Of a DNA stretch of 64,000 nucleotides, positions 22,901 through 31,060 are shown in pieces. The stretch covers positions 240,746,442 to 240,810,441 of the forward strand of contig NC_089490.1 of the NCBI RefSeq assembly GCF_036850765.1, written 5' to 3'. Position 1 is the first letter of the stretch; each line of letters starts with the position of its first letter. The notes under the pieces were generated by a model that had not been told where the DNA came from, searched no databases, and saw only the letters and a list, made by a program, of their open reading frames with translations. The position numbers were made by a program, and so were the translations under genes. The stretch is from Saccopteryx bilineata (Eukaryota; Chordata; Mammalia; Chiroptera; Emballonuridae).

Positions 22901-24302
22901 GGCTTGTTTGAGAAAGAGCGTGGCGCGCTGACCTGTGCGCTGCTGTGGATAAGAGCCGCCCAGGTTCTAGTTCTGCCATTGACTAGCTGAGACCCAGGGC
23001 TCTCTGCAGACTTTCCATGCCGGGTCTCCCTCATAAGTTCTCTGGAACTGATAATAGTCCCTGTCACGTGGGGTTGTCATGGGGGAAGTGCATGAAGCCG
23101 TCTTCTGGATCTGTGGGACATGGCAGCCAGAAGTCCTTTGGGCTTAGTGGTTCAGTCTGGGCGTTGGCAGAATTTTTGTAAAGAGTCAGGCAGTAAATAT
23201 TTTAGGCCTTGTGGGTCATGAGGTCTTTGTTAAAAACTGCTCAACTCAGTTATCATAGTACAAAAGCAGCCGTAGACATTAACAGAAGTGAGTGAGCACG
23301 TCTGGTCCAGTAAAGATTTGTTGACATAATCAGGCAGGAGCTAGATTTGACCTGTGGGCTGTAGTTTGTTGACCCCCCTGGTCTTGGCCAATGGGTAATG
23401 GGGGTGGGATTTAGCCACATGTGCAGCTCTTTCCTTTACTGCGTCTTGTATTAAACTATTTCTGTTAACACGATTGCTTTGTTACTCATGTATCCAGATG
23501 GACCAGTGGCCATGGTTGGGTCAGCCGCGATGGGTGGAATTCTCCTAGCGCTAATTGAAGGAGCTGGCATCTTGTTGACAAGATTTGCCTCTGCACAATT
23601 TCCCAATGGTGAGTCTTTTTTTGCTTAACACAATCACTCAAACATTGGAATGGTTTCTTGATGTTCAAAGGAAATGTTTTCTGGCTTTACATGGTTGTCT
23701 GTGGTGTACTGTGTATATAATGTGTCACGGGCTGTGGTAGGCTTGGCTCTGTTTGAAAAGCTGGATGTGGCTCAGTCAGTATCTAGCCACAGTCACCGGC
23801 ACGCTCTAGTTAAGTAATCTGTGCAGAGTAGTGGGGCATGCTGAGCGTTATTTCCAGAGCTTGGACGAGACTTATATAGGTCATAGTTCCCAGTTTGATG
23901 GGATCCCCCGCCCCCGCCCCCCCCCCCCCCCCCCCCCCGTGCCCAGCGCGGGACTCTTATCTTGTGGGCAAGTTCCAGACGCGTTGCTCGTCAGGTGCCA
24001 GTGGGCCGGTGGCAACGTGGACCCCGCTGTGCTGGCCACTGCAGCGTGAGGGAAGCCATCCTGCACCAGATTCAGATGTTCTGTGGGGACTCAGCAGGCT
24101 TGCAGGGAGATGCAGGTCACAGCATTCATAGAGCTCACTGCTTTACTTTCTGAAGAGACTGACCTTTACGATATAATATTCCTGTGGTTTTCAAAGTTCT
24201 TTCCTCTTGCTCACAGGTCCCCAGTTTGCTGATGACTCCTCCCAGCTGCCTGCAGCCCCGCTGTCACCCTCCCCATTTGGAGACTACCGGCAGTACCAGT
24301 AG
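13541..24302 (+). CDS. TIMM17A: Mitochondrial import inner membrane translocase subunit Tim17-A
   Basis: A core channel-side subunit of the TIM23 presequence translocase in the mitochondrial inner membrane. Coding exons are 13541-13566, 17999-18098, 18217-18280, 22621-22749, 23498-23608 and 24217-24302. They total 516 bases, giving 171 aa, the same length as human. All junctions are GT-AG and keep the frame. The protein starts [20 protein letters not shown] and contains the Gly-rich helices of the Tim17/22/23 family (FTMGTIGGG, then [24 protein letters not shown] and [14 protein letters not shown]). It ends with the short hydrophilic tail FGDYRQYQ. The start has a good context (AAGATGG) and matches the family start. 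Introns 1 to 4 are loaded with SINEs and an LTR, but none touches an exon. TIMM17B is the alternative paralogue; synteny with LMOD1 and RNPEP supports the A copy. Confidence 0.97.
14291..14344 (+). pseudogene. 3'-truncated U6 snRNA retrocopy
   Basis: The first 32 nucleotides of U6 snRNA (starting GTGCTCGCTTCGGCAGCACA) occupy 14305-14336. They sit between two copies of AAAATTCTCTTCTT, at 14291-14304 and 14331-14344. The last six U6 bases, AAAATT, overlap the right-hand duplication, so microhomology probably set the truncation point. The rest of U6 and any A tail are missing. It lies in TIMM17A intron 1 and is not a functional gene. Confidence 0.9.
14430..14755 (+). mobile_element. L1 3' end, 5'-truncated
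   Basis: It shows the typical laurasiatherian L1 3'-end order: ACAGATGATGTGCTATAGAA, TTGTACATCTGAAACCTG, TTAACCAGTGCACCCCAATA, then AAACTCAGTAAATG and an A-rich end. Only the last 330 bases or so remain. Confidence 0.75.
15125..15700 (+). repeat. MIR SINE split by a type C SINE
   Basis: The left part holds GTGTGATATAATGGAAAGAA. The right part holds GACTTTGAGCAAGTTACTTC and CATCTGTAAAATGGAGGAG. Together they are one MIR element. The type C copy at 15177-15513 sits between them. Confidence 0.65.
15177..15513 (-). mobile_element. Type C tRNA-derived SINE
   Basis: Antisense copy with TTAACAGAGACAGAGTCAGA, a CAGACAGACAGGAACG block and the head CAACCGCCTGGTTAGG, inside an older MIR. Confidence 0.92.
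16196..16567 (-). mobile_element. Type A tRNA-derived SINE
   Basis: Antisense full-length copy flanked by the perfect duplication CTACAGGCTCTGATTC (left copy ends at 16195, right copy starts at 16568). Its CTCF-like core is mutated (CCACCAGGGGCTGA). Confidence 0.93.
16614..17193 (-). mobile_element. Type D (Ves-like) SINE split by a type A SINE
   Basis: The older element reads GGTTTTATAGAGAGAAAAAG on the left, and TAACCAACTGAGCTAC near a GGTTAGGG end on the right. This is the reverse complement of a Ves-type tRNA head (CTCAGTTGGTTA). A type A antisense copy at about 16719-17089 interrupts it, with GGTTGATT duplicated on both sides. Confidence 0.8.
17423..17817 (+). mobile_element. Solo LTR of an endogenous retrovirus
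   Basis: A 395-base unit that starts TGAAATG and ends ATAACA, flanked by a 4-base duplication CTAG (17419-17422 and 17818-17821). It contains a TTTAAAA TATA-like box near 17670 and a polyadenylation signal AATAAA at 17748-17753 about 70 bases before the end, as in an LTR with U3, R and U5. A 4-base duplication suits class I (ERV1) elements. No internal retroviral sequence is present, so this is a solo LTR left by recombination. Confidence 0.75.
18362..18746 (-). mobile_element. Type A tRNA-derived SINE
   Basis: Antisense copy in TIMM17A intron 3, flanked by TTCCCTTCTGTTTTA at 18347-18361 and 18747-18761. Confidence 0.95.
19106..20748. mobile_element. Stack of five SINEs at one target sequence
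   Basis: The target TCATTACACTTTTT occurs four times, near 19106, 20143, 20168 and 20735, separated by SINEs. The first interval is a type B antisense copy that contains a type A sense copy (19141-19546) and a type A antisense copy (19577-19949). Each of those has its own target duplication: GATTTTATTTATTG for the first and TTATTTATTGATTTTAA for the second. The third interval holds a type B (20183-20366) and a type A (20368-20734), both antisense. Intact CTCF-like cores lie at 19411-19424 (minus) and 19667-19680 (plus). Confidence 0.88.
20895..21095 (-). repeat. MIR SINE fragment, antisense
   Basis: It holds TTATTGAGGGCTTGCTGTGT, a CCTCGCAGCCACAGCAGAGG segment and CCAGATGAGGAGTTGAGGCT, in reverse MIR order. 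Confidence 0.6.
22040..22407 (+). mobile_element. Type A tRNA-derived SINE
   Basis: Sense copy in TIMM17A intron 3, flanked by CTCCCAGTGGA on both sides. The CTCF-like core is mutated. Confidence 0.93.
23155..23385. repeat. Old hAT-Charlie-type MITE
   Basis: It contains GCAGTAAATATTTTAGGCCT and GTGGGCTGTAGTTTGTTGAC in the positions expected for a widespread mammalian Charlie-derived element. The ends are GTGGTTCAGTCTGGGCGTTG and GTTGACCCCCCTG. The family name is not certain. Confidence 0.6.
23911..23938. repeat. Homopolymer C tract
   Basis: A C-rich run of nearly 30 bases in TIMM17A intron 5. It produces a false poly-Pro open frame. Confidence 0.9.
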
Positions 24303-24638
24303 GACTTCTGTCTCGGAGGGAGCTACCTTTAAGAAAGGCTCTCAGAATATCAAGTTGCAGACTTTTTAAAACCATAAGTGGGACAGCTATGCCACGCAGG
24401 CTACAAAGAGACATTTAGCACTTTTTTCTATATAAAGGGACGTGGAAGTGGGGGGCACTGAAAGATAATCCATTTATTTATTCATCGTGGATTGCATTTG
24501 TGGTCAAAGTAAATGTCTGGTATCTTTAAAAGAGAACATTAAGTGCTGAGAAGAGGAAGGACTGCAGGGCAGACGGCAGTGAGACTTGCCCTCGTCCCTT
24601 TGGGGCGTCTGCCTGGTCTTATGTTCTGTCAGTCAAAC

Positions 24639-24644
24639 AATAAA
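24639..24644 (+). terminator. TIMM17A: TIMM17A polyadenylation signal
   Basis: AATAAA about 337 bases after the stop codon at 24302, followed by a T/C-rich stretch. This is the first canonical hexamer in the 3' region. Another AATAAA at about 25030 is a possible distal site. Confidence 0.75.
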
Positions 24645-24649
24645 AACTC

Positions 24650-25335
24650 ATGAGACTTCCTCCTTTTACAACAAGTTGTCCACTCTTCCTTTTCATTCTC
24701 AAACACTTCAGATAATGCAGAGCCTGGTGAAGGCGGTGTGGGCTATGGTCAGGCCCCATCTCCCTGGACGTGAGTTGTGTGTGAAGACCGTGCAGTCATG
24801 TACCCTTCCACAGTAAACACTTGATGGATTGACTGCGAAGGCCAAATACTCCCCTTTACGTGCGAAGGAAAACGTCCATTTCTCAGTTTTGAGGATGTCA
24901 GATCTTCAAAACTCTCTGCCTTGAGACTGAAACCTCCCAGAATCAGCTTTCTCTCAAAACCCTGTCTGTTTGAGGAGACTTTATGGGGGCCTGGTCGCCC
25001 TCGAGGTTTGGTGTTTATTGTTGTTGAAAATAAAATAGATGCTCTTTTGAATGTGTTCCAAGACCCCTGAAGCCAGTCTTTGTAAGGGGTGTGTTGGGGG
25101 GGGGCTGGTGGTACCTGGAAATTGGACAAGTGTTTCAGAATAGGCCAGTTTACAGATGGAATTGGAAATGATGTGTGGCCTTGCAGAAGTCACCATGTGA
25201 TCAGCCCATCTGCCTGTATCCTTGAGAAGGAAGAACACATTTGTGGGCACAGCAACATCCGTGTGGCTGCTGTGAGCACACACTTAACTTTGGGCCTGGT
25301 ACCATGCACATTGAGCATTTAATTACTCATTCTGG
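24650..25335. other. TIMM17A-RNPEP intergenic sequence, nothing recognised
   Basis: A unique-looking stretch after the TIMM17A poly(A) signal. No conserved coding exon and no clear repeat family were seen before the L1-like sequence begins. Confidence 0.5.
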
Positions 25336-25339
25336 TTTG

Positions 25340-26990
25340 ATCTTTTTATGTGTGTGGTAAAGTAGACATAATACTTTAGCCATTTGCCATGTACAATTCA
25401 GTGCCAGTTAAGTACAGTCAGAATGTTGTGTAACTCACCATTTGTCTACCCAGAACTCGCACCACTGACAAACCTTGCACCCATTGAACAGTAACATCCC
25501 ATTTACCCCCTTAGCTCCTGGTGGCCACAGCCCTGCCTTATGTCTCTGAGTGAGTAGAATCTTCCAATATTTGCCCTTCTGTGTCTGTCTCATCTCATTG
25601 AGCATGTTTTTTTTTTTTTTTTTTCATTTTTCTGAAGCTGGAAACAGGGAGAGACAGTCAGACAGACTCCCGCATGCGCCCGACCGGGATCCACCCGGTA
25701 CGCCCACCAGGGGCGACGCTCTCCCCACCAGGGGGCGATGCTCTGCCCATCCTGGGCGTCGCCATATTGCGACCAGAACCACTCTAGCGCCTGGGGCAGA
25801 GGCCAAGGAGCCATCCCCAGCGCCCGGGCCATCTTTGCTCCAATGGAGCCTTGGCTGCGGGAGGGGAAGAGAGAGACAGAGAGGAAAGTGCGGCGGAGGG
25901 GTGGAGAAGCAAATGGGCGCTTCTCCTGTGTGCCCTGGCCGGGAATCGAACCCGGGTCCTCCGCACGCTAGGCCGACGCTCTACCGCTTCATTGAGCATG
26001 TTTTAAGGTCTATCCAAATTGTGGCATGTACCAAAATTGTACTCCTTTTGATGGCTGGTTAATATTTCATTAAAGGAACACCACATTTTGTTCCTTAGCG
26101 TGTTGATGGAGACTCGGGTTGTTCCCACCATTTGACTGTGGTGGGTAATGCTGCTGTGAACACAGATGTACAGGTATCCTCAGGGTCCTAATCCCAGTTT
26201 CTCTGGTCAAACACAGGAACAGGTTTCCTGGGGCCGGTGGAAGTTCTGGAGTTAGATCCTGTCTCACAGCCGAAATGCCCTTTGGAAAAGTCCCATGTGC
26301 TTCTCTCTGTTTTTCTTGGTGTCTGAGCTGTGTGTGAACTTGTCAAGTAGTGAATTTCTGAGTCGGTTTGGAAGAAAGGGTCCAATTGTATCTGCCATTC
26401 AAAGTGCTTCTGTTTCCTTAGTGAGAAGTGTCTGCAGAGGGTGAAAGCATGGACATAGCTCCCCTTGTGGGTCATTGGTGTAAGTTAACTCATTGTCTCA
26501 CAGGGTGGGTCAGCAGCCACAGGCAGCCTGTGTTAAGATGTTGCTAGAGAAGCTGCATCCATGCAGGCTCTGTGGGTCTGGCTTCTTTCTGGCTGCAGTA
26601 GCAGCCAGATTGAGGGCAAGTAGCAGGGAGAACTGGGTGGAGGCCTGGTTTCTCTCCTTTACCTGAGTGCCTCTAACCTGCTTCATGATGTATGTTCCAG
26701 CAGCGTGTTCCTTTCCATTGTTGAGTGGTGTTCTGTGGTACAGACACACCAATTTGTTTATCCATCCACCTGCTGAAGGACACGGGGTTTCCATTTTTTG
26801 GCAGCTATGAATAAAAGTGCCATAAACATTCACTTGCTGATTTTTGTGTGGACATGTTTTCATGTCTCTTGGTCAGCAAATCCCTAAGATTGCTGGGTCA
26901 TAAGATAGGTATCTATTTAATTTGAGAAGAAATTGCCAAAGTGTTTTTTCGGCTGTTTGCATCTTCACCAGCACTGGGCAGTACCGGTTT
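25340..26990 (-). repeat. Old L1 sequence, antisense, with a SINE interruption
   Basis: Phrases typical of the antisense L1M 3' region occur in order: GCCATGTACAATTCAGTGCC, CACCATTTGTCTACCCAGAA, AACACCACATTTTGTTCC, GTGGGTAATGCTGCTGTGAA and AATTTGTTTATCCATCCACC. Age and breaks prevent subfamily naming. Confidence 0.6.
25606..25989 (-). mobile_element. Type A SINE lacking its 5' end
   Basis: Antisense copy flanked by CATTGAGCATGTTTT on both sides. It stops at GACGCTCTACCGC, so the outermost part of the tRNA head (about 25 bases, which elsewhere reads GAGCCAACCGGCCAGGGC) was never copied. The intact CTCF-like core is at 25725-25738. Confidence 0.92.
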
Positions 26991-27011
26991 TTGTCCTTAT
27001 TTATTTATTTT

Positions 27012-27361
27012 TTTTTAATTTTATTTATTTATTTATTTTTTACAGAGACAGAGTGAATCAGAGAGAGGGATAGACAGGGACAGACAGGAATGGAGAGAGA
27101 TGAGAAGCATCAATCATTAGTTTTTCATTGCGCGTTGCAACACCTAGTTGTTCATTGATTGCTTTCTCATACGTGCCTTGACCATGGGCCTTCAGCAGAC
27201 CGAGTAACCCCTTGCTGGAGCCAGCAACCTTGGGTTCAAGCTGGTGGGCTTTTGCTCAAACCAGATGAGCCCGCCCTCAAGCTGGCGACCTCGGGGTCTC
27301 GAAACTGGGTCTTCTGCATCCCAGTCCGATGCTCTATCCACTGCGCCCCTGCCTGGTCAGG
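27012..27361 (-). mobile_element. Type C tRNA-derived SINE
   Basis: Antisense copy with TTTACAGAGACAGAGTGAAT and the head GCGCCCCTGCCTGGTCAGG, flanked by TGTCCTTATTT. It lies inside old L1 sequence. Confidence 0.93.
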
Positions 27362-27892
27362 CTGTCCTTATTTTTTTGAAGTCAAACAGTTCTTGGTGCA
27401 TAGTGGAATCTTGCAGTTTTAATTTGCATTTCTCTCATGACCAGTGATGTTCAACATCTTTTTATGTTTATTTGCCATCTTTACGTCTTGTTGTTAAAGT
27501 GTTTCCTTTCATCTATTTTTGTTTTTTCTTTGGTTTGTTTTGAGAGCTCTTTCATATATGTGGGTACTTTGTCAGACATGTGATTTGCAAGTATGTGGGT
27601 CTTATTTCTGGGTTCTCTCTGTTCTGTTCCATTGATCTATGTGTCTACCTTTCACTAGTCGGGTGGGTCTTCCAATTTTGTTCATCTCTTCCACAATTGT
27701 TGTGGCTCTTCAAGTTCTTTTGCCTGTCCCTATACATTTTACAGGAAGCTTGTTGGTATCTATAAGAAACCTGCTGGAATTTTAATTGGGGTTTTTTGTC
27801 AATGTTTCACCATTTTTAGCACAAATACTCTGCATATAATATTTTGTTAGATTTAAATCTAGGTATTTCATTTCTTTAATATAAAATAAATT

Positions 27893-28333
27893 TTTAATTG
27901 ATTTTAGAAAGAAAAGAGAGGGAGAGAGAGAGAGAGAAACATCTATTTGTTGTTCCACGCATTTATGCATTCGCTGATTGATTCTTGTATGTCCCCTGAC
28001 TGGGAATACAACCTATAACCTTGGTGTATCAGAACTATGCTCTAACCCAGTGGTCCCCAACCCCTGGGCCGTGGACCGGTACCGGTCCACAGAGAAAGAA
28101 TAACTTACATTATTTTTGTTTTATTTATATTTAAGTCTGAACGATGTTTTATTTTTAAAGAATGACCAGATTCCCTCTGTTACATCCGTCTAAAACTCAT
28201 TTGATCACGTGATACATTTATCCGTCCCACCCTAAAGGCCGGTCCGTGAAAATATTTTCTGACATTAAACTAGTCCGTGGCCCAAAAAAGGTTGGGGACT
28301 ACTGCTCTAACCAACAGAGCTAACAGGCCAGGG
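27893..28333 (-). mobile_element. Type D (Ves-like) SINE split by a hAT-like element
   Basis: Antisense copy flanked by CTAGGTATTTCATTT. The left part carries the A-rich end and a GAGAGAGAGAGAAACATCTA run. The right part has the tRNA-like head CTAACAGGCCAGGGC. The DNA transposon at 28048-28304 sits between them. Confidence 0.85.
28048..28304. mobile_element. hAT-like MITE
   Basis: A 257-base element with ends CAGTGGTCCCCAACCCCTGG and AGGTTGGGGACTACTG, and a perfect 8-base duplication CTCTAACC at 28040-28047 and 28305-28312. It is non-autonomous. It inserted into an existing SINE, so it is younger than that SINE. Confidence 0.93.
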
Positions 28334-28982
28334 CCTAGGTATTTCATTTTTGAGAGTGCTATTTAAATGGTATTGTTTTTCAGATTTCAAATTTTATTGT
28401 TTATTAAGCCCAGAAATACAGTCAATTTTTGTATATTGATCTGTAGCCTTGATGAACTCCTGCTCCTTGTCAATTCTGGAAGATTTCCAGCTGTTATTTT
28501 GAAATGTCACAGATGTGTTACATTCTCAGCATTCAAAAGTAAATAATAATGAAAACAATTTGGGGAAGAGATGGGTGGAAAAGAAGGTTTTCTTGACTAC
28601 CCAGAGGTAAACCGGACACTCTTGAGAGCTCCACAGGAAGCAAGATGAGAATGCTGGCCAAGGCTACCTATGTTCCTAGAGGAAACTAACGCTAAAAGGA
28701 GAAACCTTTTAACTCCAACATGTTTTACCCTACAGCGAGGATACAGGGCCTTCCTGCAGCGCATTTAACTGGCGGGGTGATGCTGGGGGCCCGGGCCTGT
28801 GCTTCCATACCACTCAGTTCTTCCCAAGTCCCAGATCCCAGGCCAGTGCATAGCATATGGCTGTCAGGACTGGTTCCCAGACTTGCTAAAGTCGTGTTCT
28901 CAGCACCCCGGCTGCTGGCTGGTGCTTGGCAGGTGGTCAGCTAAAAGGCATTGCGTCCAAGAATGAACAGCTTCCAGACAGG

Positions 28983-29312
28983 GTTTTTTTTGACAGAGAC
29001 AGACAAAGAGAGAGAGTCAGACAGGGACAGACAGACAGAAATGGAGAGCTGAGAAGCATTAATCATTAGTTTTTTGTTGCGCGTTGGGACTTCTTGGTTG
29101 TTCATTGATTGCTTTCTCCTATGTGCCTTTGACCGTTGGCCTTCAGCAGACTGAGTAACCTCTTGCTCGAGCCAGCGACCTTGGGTCCAAGCTGGTGAGC
29201 TTTTGCTCAAACCAGATGAGCCCGTGCTTAAGCTGGTGATCTCGGGGTCTCGAACCTGGGTCCTCTGCGTCCCAGTTCAACGCTCTATCCACTGCGCCAC
29301 TGCCTGGTCAGG
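28983..29312 (-). mobile_element. Type C tRNA-derived SINE
   Basis: Antisense copy with a CAGACAGGGACAGACAGAC block and the head GCGCCACTGCCTGGTCAGG, flanked by CCAGACAGG(G)TTTT. Confidence 0.92.
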
Positions 29313-29459
29313 CCAGACAGGTTTTGAACGTCCACCAGGCACCAAGACCTGCGCTCAGTACCACAGAAATGGGGTTTCCCAGCTTTCTGATCTCACTCCC
29401 CAGTAAAGAAAGAAAGGGAAATTGATCTTATGTGGAATTTTTAAAGAATAAGTATTTCG

Positions 29460-29685
29460 CCTGACCTGTGGTGGCGCAGTGGATAAAGCGTCGACCTGGA
29501 ATGCTGAGGTCGCCGGTTCAAAACCCTGGGCTCGCCTGGTCAAGGCACATATGGGAGTTGATGCTTCCTGTTCTCTCTCTATCTCTCCCTCTCTCTCTCT
29601 CCTCTCTCTCTCTAATAAAAATGAATAAATAAAAAAAATCAAAAAAAAAAAAAGTGAGCAAACTAAAAAAATACATTAAAAAAAA
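29460..29685 (+). mobile_element. Type B tRNA-derived SINE
   Basis: Sense copy with head GCCTGACCTGTGGTGGCGC and a long A-rich tail, flanked by AAAGAATAAGTATTTC on both sides. Confidence 0.93.
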
Positions 29686-29716
29686 AAAGAATAAGTATTT
29701 CATAAAAGAAAGTTGT

Positions 29717-30033
29717 TTTTTTTTTTTACAGAGACAGAGTGAAGGATAGACAGGGAGATGAGAAGCATGAGAAGCATCAATCATTAGTTTTTTGTTGTGC
29801 ATTGTGACACCTTAGTTGTTCATTGACTGCTTTCTCATATGTGCCTTGACCATGGGCCTTCAGCAGACCAGTAACTCCCTTGCTCAAGCCAGCGACCTTG
29901 AGTCCAAGCTGGTGAATTTTTGCTCAAACCAGACGAGCCCACGCTCAAGCCGGCGACCTCGGGGGTCTCAAACCTGGGTCCTTCCACATCCCAGTCTGAC
30001 GCTCTATCCACTGCGCCACCGCCTGGTCAGGCT
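29717..30033 (-). mobile_element. Type C tRNA-derived SINE
   Basis: Antisense copy with the head GCGCCACCGCCTGGTCAGG. The flanking target ATAAAAGAAAGTTGTTTT on the left and TAAAAGAAGTTTT on the right is shared with the next SINE. Confidence 0.92.
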
Positions 30034-30046
30034 AAAAGAAGTTTTT

Positions 30047-30418
30047 TTTTTTTGTATTTTTCTGAAGCTGGAAACGGGGAGAGACAGTCAGACAGACTCC
30101 TGCATGCGCCCGACTGGGATCCACCTGGCACGCCCACCAGGGGCGATGCTCTGCCCCTCCGGGGTGTCGCTCTGCTGTGACCAGAGCCACTCTAGCGCCT
30201 GGGGCAGAGGCCAAGGAGCCATCCCCAGCGCCCGGGCCATCCTTGCTCCAATGGAGCCTTGGCTGCGGGAGGGGAAGAGAGAGAGGAAGAGAGAGAGGAA
30301 GGAGGGGAGGGGGGTGGAGAAGCAAATGGACGCTTCTCCTATGTGCCCTGGCCGGGAATCGAACCTGGGTGCCCCGCACGCCAGGCCGACGCTCTACCGC
30401 TGAGCCAACCGGCCAGGG
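30047..30418 (-). mobile_element. Type A tRNA-derived SINE next to the RNPEP promoter
   Basis: Antisense copy ending GAGCCAACCGGCCAGGGC, flanked by TAAAAGAAGTTTT at 30034-30046 and again at about 30420. Its inner edge is about 60 bases from the RNPEP CpG island and 220 bases from the start codon. The CTCF-like core is one G short. Confidence 0.93.
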
Positions 30419-30479
30419 CTAAAAGAAGTTTTAACACTAGAAAACACTTCCCTTACTAAAAACCTGGCCCCTGCTCAGA

Positions 30480-31060
30480 TTTCTCGGGCGGGGCCTGTGG
30501 GGAGGCTCCACCCGGGGGCGGGGCTGGCGACGGCACAGAGTGCGCAGGGCGCGGCCTTGGGCGAGGGTTGGCCTCACGCGGGCGGGGCGTGGCCGGGCGC
30601 GTGGCGGGCGGGCGAGGCTTCCCGGCAGTCGGCGGCACCATGGCGAGCGGCCGGGCTCCGGGCGGCGGCGCGGTCCCGCGGGCGCTGCACTCGGCGCGGG
30701 CCGAAGACGTAGCCTCGGCGTCCAGCTTCCGGGACTTCGAGATGCTGCACCTGCACCTGGACCTGCGGGCCGAGTTCGCGAGCCGCACCCTGAGCGGCAC
30801 GGCAGCCTTGGAGCTGCGCTGCCTGGTGCCCACTGGCGCGGCCGAGCTGCGGCTGGACTCGCACCCGAGCCTGGAGGTGACCGCGGCGGCGCTGCGTCGG
30901 GAGCCGTCCGGCCCCGAGGAGCCCGTGAGCTTACACACGCGGCCCTTCACGCGCTATGGCTGCGCGCTGTGCCTGAGCTTCTCGCAACCCCGGCCGGCGG
31001 GCGAGCGCTTCCAGGTGCTGCTCACCTACCGCGTCGGGGCGGGGCCCGCGGTGAGTGCGC
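30480..31060 (+). promoter_or_regulatory. RNPEP: RNPEP CpG-island promoter
   Basis: Very GC- and CpG-rich sequence around the first exon. Sp1-type GC boxes occur at 30514-30524 (GGGGGCGGGGC) and 30580-30588. There is no TATA box. The start codon sits in a strong context, GCACCATGG. Confidence 0.8.

Larger units (their letters stand above)
27363..28480 (-). repeat. Old L1 ORF2-derived sequence, antisense
   Basis: It contains antisense L1 phrases such as TTTGCATTTCTCTCATGACC, TGTTCCATTGATCTATGTGT and TTTTTGTATATTGATCTGTA. A Ves-like SINE carrying a hAT-like insertion interrupts it at 27893-28333. Confidence 0.65.
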
